23,197 nucleotides of DNA from Selenomonas sp. (GTDB taxonomy: Bacteria > Bacillota > Negativicutes > Selenomonadales > Selenomonadaceae), in contig NZ_JALFCU010000104.1 of NCBI RefSeq assembly GCF_022771645.1, positions 1-23,197 of the forward strand, in the 5' to 3' direction. A model generated the notes under the pieces. The model saw nothing but the letters and a program-made list of their open reading frames with translations. It was not told the DNA's origin and did not search any database. Of this stretch, positions 16,681-23,040 are shown in pieces. Both the position numbers and the translations under genes were made by a program. How positions within the stretch are numbered: position 1 is the first letter of the stretch; the number at the start of each line of letters is the position of its first letter.

Positions 16681-17461
16681 GGCGATCACCTAGGCTGTCA
16701 TGCGGAAGTTCCCGTCGGGAGAGACGTTTATACCCCCCCCGAGGACTCAAGTGCGTCATCATGCGTTGATACTTCATTTCTGCCAACTCCCAATCTGCGA
16801 GATGGTCGATGTCCTGGACCTCCATCTCGTCGAGCACGAACGGCGCGGTCTGGAGCGCGTAGCCGCCCGTCTCCGCATCGCCCCGCACCGAGGCGAGGAA
16901 CGATGCCACGCGGTAAAAATAGAACTGCCCGGCATCGTGATACCACGGCGGCAGGTCCTGCGACCGCGTCCGCGCATACTGCGGGAAATTGTACGCGAGC
17001 CGCCCGTCCGTCAGCGAAAAGCTCCGCTGCGGCGGGTACGAATACGCGACGACGGGCGCGAGCATGTCCGCCCCGCTCGCGCGGAATGCCGCCGAGGCCG
17101 CGCAAAGCTTTTCTGCCGTGACGAACGGCGCTGTCGGATAGAGGCAGCACATCGTCGCGAACGTCCGCCCCTGCGCCTCGTATGTCGTGAGCACCTCGCA
17201 GAGCACGTCGGCCGTCGTCGCAAAATCATCCGACGCCTCCGTGCTGCGATAGAACGGCACAGCCGCCCCATACGCCTGCGCCACCTCCGCGATCTCCGCA
17301 TCATCGGTGGACACCATGACCTCGTCGAACAGCCCGCTGCCGCGCGCCGCCTCGATGGAATACGCGAGGATCGGCCGCCCGCAGAACGGACGCACATTCT
17401 TGCGCGGGATGCGCTTGCTCCCGCCGCGCGCCGTGATGATGGCAATGGCATTTTGTTTCAT
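16670..17461 (-). CDS. pseF: Pseudaminic acid cytidylyltransferase PseF, C-terminus set by a poly-G tract
   Basis: Activates pseudaminic acid with CTP to give CMP-pseudaminic acid. The N-terminus IAIITARGGSKRIPRKNVRPFCGRPILAYSI carries the CTP-binding signature, followed by DEVMVSTDDAEIAEVA, a typical second motif, and LYPTAPFV. The normal end of the family is near KYQRMMTHL at residue 238. Here 25 more residues follow, because eight G (16740-16733) put the frame into a tail that runs past the start of the next gene. Nine G would end the protein directly after the tract. Seven or ten would end it at TAG 16692-16690, nine bases before the next ATG. Catalysis should be intact in all versions. 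The start lies one base after the pseC stop. Confidence 0.93.
   Translation of the reverse strand: MKQNAIAIITARGGSKRIPRKNVRPFCGRPILAYSIEAARGSGLFDEVMVSTDDAEIAEVAQAYGAAVPFYRSTEASDDFATTADVLCEVLTTYEAQGRTFATMCCLYPTAPFVTAEKLCAASAAFRASGADMLAPVVAYSYPPQRSFSLTDGRLAYNFPQYARTRSQDLPPWYHDAGQFYFYRVASFLASVRGDAETGGYALQTAPFVLDEMEVQDIDHLADWELAEMKYQRMMTHLSPRGGYKRLSRRELPHDSLGDRHAA
16733..16740 (-). repeat. Poly-G(8) tract near the 3' end of pseF
   Basis: Eight C on the plus strand, read as G in the last part of pseF. The three possible frames end at 16670, at about 16730, or at 16690, and so change the PseF tail and its spacing or overlap with the downstream reductase fusion gene. Confidence 0.7.
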
Positions 17462-17462
17462 A

Positions 17463-18620
17463 TCAGGCGAGCACTTCCTTTAGCGCCGCCACGATGCCGT
17501 CTTGCTGCTCCTCCGTCAGGAGGGTGTACAGCGGCAGCGTGAACGCTTCTTTGTAGTACTGCATGGCGACGGGGCATTCTTCTGGCCGGTGTCCGAGCGC
17601 TTCGTAGTACGGCTGCGTGTGGACGGGGATGTAGTGGAGGTTCAGCGTGATGCCGCGGTCGCGCATCTCGGCGAAGATCTGCGCTTTCGGCTTTTTCACC
17701 CGCGTCAGGTCGAGGCGCACGATGTAAATATGCCACGACGGGCCGGCGCCGTCCATGACGTGCGGCGTGCGGAGCGGCAGGTCACGGAGTAGCTCGTTGT
17801 AGCGTGCTACAAGGTGGCGGCGGCGGGCGACGAACTGGTCGAGACGATCCATCTGGCTATAGCCGAGCGCGGCCTGGATGTCCGTCATGCGGTAGTTGTA
17901 GCCGAGGTCGACCTGCTGGTAGTACCACGGGCCGTCGGAGGCGTGCGTCATGAGCTGCGGGTCGCGCGTGATGCCATGGCTGCGATAGAGCTTCAGCTTT
18001 TCATAAAGGTCGGCGCGGTTCGTCAGCACCATGCCGCCCTCGCCCGTCGTGATGATCTTCACGGGGTGGAACGAAAAGACGGCCATGTCGGAGTACGCGC
18101 ACGAGCCGACCTTGCCTCCGAGGTAATCCGCGCCCGTCGCATGCGACGCGTCCTCGAGCACGGTGAAGCCGTATTCCTCTGCGAGCGCGTGGATGCGCAC
18201 CATGTCGCACGACTGCCCCGCGAGATGCACGGGCACGACGACCTTCGGCAGACGGCCGGCCGCGCGCGCGGCGGCGAGCTTTTGCTCCAGCACGTCCGCG
18301 TCCATGTTGTACGTCGCGTCATCGATGTCGACAAAATCGACATCCGCGCCGCAGTAGCGGCCGCAGTTCGCCGAGGCCGTGAACGTGATGGGCGACGTCC
18401 AGAGCATGTCGCCCTCCGCGAGCCCCGCCGCGCGGCACGCGATGTGGAGCGCCGATGTCGCATTCGTCACGGCGACGGCGTATTTCGCGCCGCAATACGC
18501 CGCGACACGCCGCTCGAAGCGCTCGATGGCCGGCCCCTGCGTCAGGAAGTCCGAGCGCAAGACCGCCTCGACGGCCGCGATGTCAGCGTCATTGACATCT
18601 TGCTTTCCATAAAAAATCAT
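17463..18620 (-). CDS. pseC: UDP-4-amino-4,6-dideoxy-L-AltNAc aminotransferase PseC
   Basis: DegT/DnrJ/EryC1 family PLP aminotransferase of 385 residues that aminates the 4-keto product of PseB with glutamate. Visible are MIFYGKQDVNDADI at the N-terminus, the VTNATSALHIACRA cofactor phosphate loop, PITFTASANC, EDASHATGADY and the Schiff-base lysine in FSFHPVKIITTGEGG. The C-terminal YIPVHTQPYY is typical of PseC. Length fits the family. ATG at 18620 follows the pseB stop by 16 bases with AGAGGAG in between, and pseF begins one base after its stop. The three genes give the first, second and last steps of the pathway in one transcript. Confidence 0.95.
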   Translation of the reverse strand: MIFYGKQDVNDADIAAVEAVLRSDFLTQGPAIERFERRVAAYCGAKYAVAVTNATSALHIACRAAGLAEGDMLWTSPITFTASANCGRYCGADVDFVDIDDATYNMDADVLEQKLAAARAAGRLPKVVVPVHLAGQSCDMVRIHALAEEYGFTVLEDASHATGADYLGGKVGSCAYSDMAVFSFHPVKIITTGEGGMVLTNRADLYEKLKLYRSHGITRDPQLMTHASDGPWYYQQVDLGYNYRMTDIQAALGYSQMDRLDQFVARRRHLVARYNELLRDLPLRTPHVMDGAGPSWHIYIVRLDLTRVKKPKAQIFAEMRDRGITLNLHYIPVHTQPYYEALGHRPEECPVAMQYYKEAFTLPLYTLLTEEQQDGIVAALKEVLA

Positions 18621-18636
18621 GATAGCGCTCCTCTCG

Positions 18637-19620
18637 TCACGGCATCATCTCGCGCAGTTGCTCGACGGTGAGGCAATCCGGATTGTTGCCCGAGTTGTAG
18701 TCGAAGCCATCCGGCACCGGCCGCCCCTTCTCGCCGAGCGCATCAACCGTGTAGTCGATGTTCTGGATGACGATGGACGGCTGGATCACATAGTGGTCAG
18801 CGAACTCGAGCGTGTCGTAGTAGAGATCCGACGGGCACATGACCTCGTGCAGCTTTTCGCCCGGGCGGATGCCGATGATCTTGATCGGCAGGTCCGGCGC
18901 GATGGCTTTTGCGAGGTCGACGACGCGCATCGACGGGATTTTCGGGATGAAGATCTCGCCGCCGTGCATGCGCTGGAAATTTTTCAGCACGAAATCCACG
19001 CCGTCCTCGAGCCGCAGCCAGAAGCGCGTCATGCGCTCGTCCGTCACGGGGAGCTCCTGCGTGCCGTCCGCCACGAGCTTTTTGAAAAACGGCACGACCG
19101 AGCCGCGCGAGCCGACGACGTTGCCATAGCGCGTGACCGCGAACCGCGTCGGACGGTCGCCGACGAGCGCGTTCGCCGCCGTGAACAGCTTGTCCGAGCA
19201 GAGCTTCGTCGCGCCGTACAGGTTGATTGGGTTCGCCGCCTTGTCCGTCGAGAGCGCGATGACCTTCTGCACGCCGCACTCGATGGCCGCATTGATCACG
19301 TTCTGCGCGCCGCCGACGTTCGTCTTGATGCACTCCATCGGGTTGTACTCCGCCGCTGGCACCTGCTTCAACGCCGCCGCATGCACGACGTAGTCCACAT
19401 GGTACATCGCCATCTCGAGGCGATTATAATCTCGCACGTCGCCGATGAAGTACCGCATACAATCGGCGTTGTATACCTGTGACATCTCAAACTGCTTCAG
19501 CTCATCACGCGAGTAGACGATGACCTTATTGGGCCGGTAGCGCTCCAAAAGAATTTTGATGAATTTCTTCCCGAACGACCCCGTGCCGCCCGTGATGAGA
19601 ATATTTTTTCCATTGAACAA
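18637..19620 (-). CDS. pseB: UDP-GlcNAc 4,6-dehydratase (inverting) PseB
   Basis: First committed enzyme of pseudaminic acid synthesis: a short-chain dehydrogenase/reductase that dehydrates UDP-GlcNAc and inverts C5. It has NGKNILITGGTGSFGKKF with the NAD(P) loop, IVYSRDELKQFEM, the FIGDVRDYNRL cofactor segment, VVHAAALKQVPAAEYNP, NLYGATKLCSDKLF containing YxxxK, and GEKLHEVM. TTG at 19620 is chosen: AAAGGAAG lies ten bases upstream, the product begins MFNGKNILITGG as in characterised PseB, its 327-residue length is normal, and the duplicated 5' copy at 20692-20753 is conserved from this ribosome site inward but not up to the ATG at 19653. No clear promoter is visible in the 87 bases before the divergent Rpn start. 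Confidence 0.94.
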   Translation of the reverse strand: MFNGKNILITGGTGSFGKKFIKILLERYRPNKVIVYSRDELKQFEMSQVYNADCMRYFIGDVRDYNRLEMAMYHVDYVVHAAALKQVPAAEYNPMECIKTNVGGAQNVINAAIECGVQKVIALSTDKAANPINLYGATKLCSDKLFTAANALVGDRPTRFAVTRYGNVVGSRGSVVPFFKKLVADGTQELPVTDERMTRFWLRLEDGVDFVLKNFQRMHGGEIFIPKIPSMRVVDLAKAIAPDLPIKIIGIRPGEKLHEVMCPSDLYYDTLEFADHYVIQPSIVIQNIDYTVDALGEKGRPVPDGFDYNSGNNPDCLTVEQLREMMP

Positions 19621-19641
19621 ATGACTGCGCTTCCTTTCGTT
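19579..19641 (-). repeat. Intact copy of the pseB 5'-end repeat
   Basis: Ribosome site and about the first 14 codons of pseB. A diverged direct repeat lies at 20692-20753, so the Rpn gene 19708-20589 and its terminator sit between the two copies. Confidence 0.75.
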
Positions 19642-19654
19642 GGATACTTTCATC

Positions 19655-19683
19655 TTGCGCATCCACGCGGTACGAATTAAAAT
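19655..19683 (+). promoter_or_regulatory. Probable promoter of the right-hand Rpn gene
   Basis: TTGCGC at 19655-19660 and TAAAAT at 19678-19683 with a 17-base spacer, followed by the leader AGGAACTAAGGAGGG. The -10 box and leader match those of the Rpn gene at 12009, while the sequence further upstream does not, so the conserved cassette edge seems to lie near the -10 box. Confidence 0.5.
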
Positions 19684-19707
19684 AGGAACTAAGGAGGGAT
19701 GCTCTTC

Positions 19708-20589
19708 ATGGCAAATCGGCAAGTCAAAGACTCCGTTTTCCGCAAGCTCTTCAACAATCGTCGGGAGCTCGCGAAACTCTACCAAGCCATCCTCAAAACC
19801 GACGTCCCTGTGCTCCCGCAAGACCTCAAAATCACGACCCTGCGGAACGTCTTCCTCGACAGCCAGAAGAACGACCTCTCGTTCCTCTGGAAAGGCCAGT
19901 CCGTTGTCCTCATCGAACATCAGAGCACATGGAACGAAAATATGCCGCTCCGGATGTTGCCGTACATCGACAAGGTCTATCGGAAAATCATCAAGGAACG
20001 CGATGCGAAACGAGCGATTTACCTTCCAAAGCTCATCAAAATTCCAACGCCGAAGTTCTACATCCTTTACAATGGTCCGAAGCTCAAAGAGCCCCGGCCG
20101 GAGCTCAAGCTCTCCGACGCTTTCGAGAATCCGGACGGCGGCGATCTCGAACTCATCTGCCACGTCATCGACATTTCCTATGACAGCAGCAACGAAATCT
20201 TGCAGTCCTGCGAACCGCTTCGCGACTACAGCTATCTCGTCCACCTCATCCATGAAAATCATTTACGAGGCATGAACGACGACGAAGCCATCCGCCAGGC
20301 GGTGCTCGTCTGCATGGATCAAGATGTTTTAAAAGATTTTCTCCATCAATTTGGCAAGGAGGTTGTCAATATGTTTTCACTGCAATGGGACGAAGAAGAA
20401 GCGAAAAAATATTGGACAGAGGATGCTATGGAAAGGGGCAAAGCCGAAGGCAAGGCCGAAGGCGAGGGGAACATCATTCTCGGCATGATCGAGGATCACG
20501 ACCCCTTGGCGAAAATCATGCGGATCTCGAAATGGTCTGCCGACCAGATCCGCGCGCTCGCCGCGAAGAACGGACTTGTGGTCGAGTGA
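19708..20589 (+). CDS. Rpn-type PD-(D/E)XK nuclease family transposase/recombination-promoting nuclease
   Basis: 293 residues from ATG at 19708 with AAGGAGGG upstream; an in-frame ATG at 19699 overlaps that site. The nuclease core is intact: KDSVFRKLFNN, D56 in NDLSFLW, E70-H-Q72 in VVLIEHQSTWNENMPLRML, and a helical middle part. It is clearly related to the gene at 12009 over the first 240 residues, but the C-terminus differs: a KAEGKAEGEG linker leads into an unrelated end, IRALAAKNGLVVE. The gene lies on the plus strand, directly divergent from pseB, and is enclosed by two copies of the pseB start. Studied relatives are endonucleases that raise recombination; the biological role here is not known. 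Confidence 0.85.
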   Translation: MANRQVKDSVFRKLFNNRRELAKLYQAILKTDVPVLPQDLKITTLRNVFLDSQKNDLSFLWKGQSVVLIEHQSTWNENMPLRMLPYIDKVYRKIIKERDAKRAIYLPKLIKIPTPKFYILYNGPKLKEPRPELKLSDAFENPDGGDLELICHVIDISYDSSNEILQSCEPLRDYSYLVHLIHENHLRGMNDDEAIRQAVLVCMDQDVLKDFLHQFGKEVVNMFSLQWDEEEAKKYWTEDAMERGKAEGKAEGEGNIILGMIEDHDPLAKIMRISKWSADQIRALAAKNGLVVE

Positions 20590-20590
20590 G

Positions 20591-20669
20591 TTCCCGGATG
20601 CGGCTCCGCAGCTACGCGCTGCGGGGCCGCTTTTGTTTTGGATTCATTCCAGCAGGCATTCTTGATGGA
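20591..20669 (+). repeat. Direct repeat with terminator, left copy (flanks hicAB)
   Basis: About 79 bases starting TTCCCGGATGCGG, containing the terminator hairpin and ending GGCATTCTTGATGGAG. It recurs at 21532-21610, with the hairpin identical and the right part diverged. The hicAB pair lies between the copies. Confidence 0.75.
20600..20634 (+). terminator. Rho-independent terminator after the right-hand Rpn gene
   Basis: A 13-bp stem with one G-T pair (20600-20612 with 20618-20630), loop TACGC and four T at 20631-20634. It begins 10 bases after the Rpn stop codon. Confidence 0.85.
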
Positions 20670-20691
20670 GAAATACAATGAAGTTTTCTAG

Positions 20692-20753
20692 CCCGTGCCG
20701 CCCGTGACGAGAATGTTTTTTCCATGGAACAAATGGCTGCGCTTCCTTTCTTT
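20692..20753 (-). pseudogene. Remnant of a second pseB allele (5' end only)
   Basis: On the minus strand the ribosome site AAAGGAAG and codons for SHLFHGKNILVTGGTG match the pseB start (SHLFNGKNILITGGTG in the intact gene) and then hit a TAG stop straight after the dinucleotide-binding loop. There are two amino acid changes and a few silent ones, so it is a diverged allele and not a recent exact copy. It lies between the Rpn terminator and the hicAB promoter. Confidence 0.8.
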
Positions 20754-20786
20754 GTAGTAGCAAAACACGTTTTTCGTACTTTTTTC

Positions 20787-20815
20787 TTGATTCGTATACG
20801 CTTGTCGTATATACT
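20787..20815 (+). promoter_or_regulatory. hicAB promoter with possible operator
   Basis: TTGATT at 20787-20792 and TATACT at 20810-20815 with an ideal 17-base spacer. The spacer and -10 box contain two CGTATA units, at 20793-20798 and 20806-20811, the first within the palindrome CGTATACG. These could be the binding sites of the HicB helix-turn-helix domain, as HicB proteins repress their own promoters. Confidence 0.6.
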
Positions 20816-20838
20816 ACTTCTTGAAAGGCAGTGACGAA

Positions 20839-21021
20839 ATGAAACGGTCTGAGCTATTAAGAATTCTGAAAAAACACGGTTGCAAGATGGTACGCAACGG
20901 ATCGCGGCATGATATCTTTTACAGCCCCATCACACAAGCAGAATTTCCTGTATGGCGTCACGGCAAGGACATCCCAAAAGGAACTGCCGTAGAAATCCTG
21001 AAGCAAGCTGGCATCCAATAA
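20839..21021 (+). CDS. hicA: HicA-type mRNA interferase toxin
   Basis: 60 residues, the usual HicA length: MKRSELLRILKKHGCKMVRN, then the GSRHDIFY segment with the catalytic-type histidine at position 24, then FPVWRHGKDIPKGTAVEILKQAGI. HicA toxins have a double-stranded RNA-binding-like fold and cleave mRNA during stress unless bound by HicB. ATG at 20839 is preceded by AAAGG with ten bases spacing; a TTG at 20821 in the same frame would add six residues but has no better site. hicB begins 13 bases downstream, and a strong promoter lies just upstream. The pair is flanked by 79-base direct repeats. Confidence 0.92.
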   Translation: MKRSELLRILKKHGCKMVRNGSRHDIFYSPITQAEFPVWRHGKDIPKGTAVEILKQAGIQ

Positions 21022-21034
21022 GGAGGAGTCTTTC

Positions 21035-21496
21035 ATGGCAAAGTATGTATATCCCGCGATTTTCTCTTGGAGCGAAAATGACAACGTGTATTACGTTTCT
21101 TTTCCTGACGCCGCGAACTGGTTTACGGACGGCGTGACCGTCGAGGAAGCAATGGAAAACGCCACCGACGTATTGAACCTCATGCTCCTCCACCTCGAAG
21201 AAGAACACCGTGAATCTGACATCCCGCATCCTAGCAGCATCAACGACATCTCAAAAAACAATCCGCGTGACATCGTCACGCTCGTCGCCGCCGATACAGA
21301 AGCCTACGCCGAGCAACTCGCCGCGCAGGAAAACCCGATCCGTCACGCACGTGAAAAAGCGGGGCTCAACATCAAACAGCTCGCCAACCTCCTCGGCGCT
21401 CCTTACCGCACCGTACAAGACTGGAACGCTGGAAAACAATTCCCACCGAAATGGGTGGAACGGCTCGTCATCGACAAGATCCAAGCGGCGATTTAA
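21035..21496 (+). CDS. hicB: HicB-type antitoxin with C-terminal helix-turn-helix
   Basis: 153 residues. The N-terminal 60 residues form the partial RNase H-like HicB fold (YPAIFSWSENDNVYYVSFPDAANWFTDG, then the TVEEAMENATDVLNLML helix) that caps HicA. From about residue 100 a helix-turn-helix follows: IRHAREKAGLNIKQLANLLGAPYRTVQDWNAGK, which would bind the operator. A perfect AAGGAGGAG lies before ATG 21035. It is co-transcribed with hicA. The antitoxin is longer than minimal HicB proteins because of the DNA-binding domain, a common arrangement. Confidence 0.92.
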   Translation: MAKYVYPAIFSWSENDNVYYVSFPDAANWFTDGVTVEEAMENATDVLNLMLLHLEEEHRESDIPHPSSINDISKNNPRDIVTLVAADTEAYAEQLAAQENPIRHAREKAGLNIKQLANLLGAPYRTVQDWNAGKQFPPKWVERLVIDKIQAAI

Positions 21497-21531
21497 CTTC
21501 TCGCCGCCAACCCCGCCCTACGGTTGAAGCA

Positions 21532-21610
21532 TTCCCGGATGCGGCTCCGCAGCTACGCGCTGCGGGGCCGCTTTTTGTTTAGCTTCAATCTGGCGGGCAT
21601 TCTTGATGGA
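21532..21610 (+). repeat. Direct repeat with terminator, right copy (flanks hicAB)
   Basis: Second copy of the repeat at 20591-20669. The first 41 bases, with the hairpin, are the same apart from one extra T in the T run; the rest is similar up to GGCATTCTTGATGGAG. It lies 35 bases after the hicB stop. Confidence 0.75.
21541..21576 (+). terminator. Rho-independent terminator after hicAB
   Basis: Same 13-bp stem as the terminator at 20600 (21541-21553 with 21559-21571, loop TACGC) with five T at 21572-21576. Confidence 0.85.
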
Positions 21611-21641
21611 GGAGGTGACGATGTCCTCGGCAGAAAGATGC

Positions 21642-23006
21642 TCAGGACATCTTGCGGGGATGAATCACGGCATGTTCTGGCGTGAATGCGCCGTCCGTGA
21701 ACAGCGAATCAAAATCGACACGGTCAAAAACCTCGAGGAGTCCGCCTCGCGTTGCGTTGTACATGTGGATGCCATGCGCTTCCGCAAAGCGTCTGGCCGA
21801 CCGATAGCCGCGGAACAAATCCTCCGGAATCAAGATGCCATCGACTTCCGCGTCGTCATCATAATCATCAATGAAATGGTCGCCCGCATGGCCCGCGTTT
21901 TTATACTGGCAATCGGCACCGATGATATAGATGTTCTGAAATCCCATGTACACCGCAATCTGCAAGCACGTATAGAGCACAGAACCCGCGCCGTAGCACA
22001 CTTTGTTCACATCATCTGAAAAATCAGAGCCTTCATCTTCGAAATATTCCAAGCTGGAATGATAGACGTACAGGTTTTCCGCATCGATGGCCTTCGGCGA
22101 CTTTCTTTGCCGATCGCCGAGGAAAACGGCATCAACTCCTTTGAGCAAACCTACATCCTTTTCCAGATAGGCATACATGGACGGATCGGTCGAGACATGA
22201 TACGTCGGACGCCATTTCGTTTTCGAATACGCCCGGTAGACCGTATTGACGCCAAAGCAAGGGACGCCCGCCGTCGCCAGCGTATCGAGATCTGCAATCT
22301 GCAAGCTCGGCCCCGTGCCAATCACGAAGCACGATTCCCCTTTATGCCGATTGCGGAAAACACTCAAATCACGATATTTCTGATAGCACGACAAGTCGAA
22401 GAACTTGTAAAAGCAAATGCCATTCGCAGGGACTGCCTGCGACGTGCGATGCAAAAAACGATCCACGATGAGGATTTTTGCGCTCTTCGCGTCCGCTTCT
22501 GCTTGCGAAAGGAAGTGATAGGATGCATCCTCCTTGATGGCCGCAATCACATCAGCCTGTTCCGGCAAATCGATGATGGAAACATCGTGATAGCCCGACG
22601 AGACGAGATACTCATAGAGCACGATGGTGAAAATATTGACGCCCCAGATGGCGATCGGCGTATCGACCGTTGTCTCCCCCGCGACGAGCATCATTTCCTC
22701 GAACGGCAACGGCGCCTCGTAGCTCGTCAGTTCCATTGGCGCACGGAGGAGCGGCAACACGCGCGTGATTCCCCGCTTCGCCAAATCCACGAGGATTTCA
22801 CGCCCGTCATCCGAAGGCGTGACGATGAGGAACAAGTTTGGGAACCTCTCTTCATACGCGTCGAGCGAAATGATATCAATGCCCTCGTACTGCGTTCCCT
22901 GCAACTTCGGATTGCGATCGACGATAGCAGCGACACGCGTCTTGTCGAACCACTCCAAAAAAAGTTTGCCGCGAGCGCCGATTCCATAGATGACAAATTT
23001 CAGCAC
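21642..23006 (-). CDS. DUF115/MptE-like protein, possible Maf-type flagellin glycosyltransferase, with N-terminal Rossmann-like domain
   Basis: 454 residues. Residues 1-90 form a Rossmann-like module (LKFVIYGIGARGKLFLEWF, VAAIVDRN, LFLIVTPSDDG), and a second such stretch seems to follow at 115-195 (IAIWGVNIFTIVLYEYL). From about residue 225 the DUF115 domain begins with CFVIGTGPSLQIADLDTL, the GxGPSL signature, then FGVNTVYRAY, YHVSTDPSMY, GSVLYTCLQIAVYMGFQNIYIIGADCQY and YNATRGGLLEVFDRV. This domain is shared by the 6-hydroxymethylpterin diphosphokinase MptE and the Maf proteins that attach nonulosonic acids to flagellin. Beside a pse locus the Maf-like role is more likely. The start is GTG at 23006, with only a weak ribosome site; a start elsewhere is possible. 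Confidence 0.75.
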   Translation of the reverse strand: MLKFVIYGIGARGKLFLEWFDKTRVAAIVDRNPKLQGTQYEGIDIISLDAYEERFPNLFLIVTPSDDGREILVDLAKRGITRVLPLLRAPMELTSYEAPLPFEEMMLVAGETTVDTPIAIWGVNIFTIVLYEYLVSSGYHDVSIIDLPEQADVIAAIKEDASYHFLSQAEADAKSAKILIVDRFLHRTSQAVPANGICFYKFFDLSCYQKYRDLSVFRNRHKGESCFVIGTGPSLQIADLDTLATAGVPCFGVNTVYRAYSKTKWRPTYHVSTDPSMYAYLEKDVGLLKGVDAVFLGDRQRKSPKAIDAENLYVYHSSLEYFEDEGSDFSDDVNKVCYGAGSVLYTCLQIAVYMGFQNIYIIGADCQYKNAGHAGDHFIDDYDDDAEVDGILIPEDLFRGYRSARRFAEAHGIHMYNATRGGLLEVFDRVDFDSLFTDGAFTPEHAVIHPRKMS

Positions 23007-23040
23007 AATAACCCCGTACCTCTCTTTGCCCCTCCTCGCA

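Noticed and set aside
13458..17121. Very long plus-strand open frames (565 and 758 codons) across the pse genes
   Set aside because: They are antisense to well-supported genes in GC-rich DNA, are rich in arginine, alanine and valine, show no family motifs and lack ribosome sites at a plausible start.
19621..20262. Upstream extension of the pseB frame through the Rpn gene
   Set aside because: It is antisense to the Rpn coding sequence, and the pseB start at 19620 is fixed by its ribosome site, by the usual N-terminus and by the conserved duplicate.
21621..21650. Inverted repeat GATGTCCT/AGGACATC around the stop of the DUF115 gene
   Set aside because: The loop is long, no T run follows on the minus strand, and one arm lies in coding sequence; too weak to call a terminator.
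21603..22019. Plus-strand frame with GGAGGAGGTG before an ATG at 21621
   Set aside because: The ribosome-like site is attractive, but the frame is antisense to the conserved DUF115 coding region and its product has no recognisable features.
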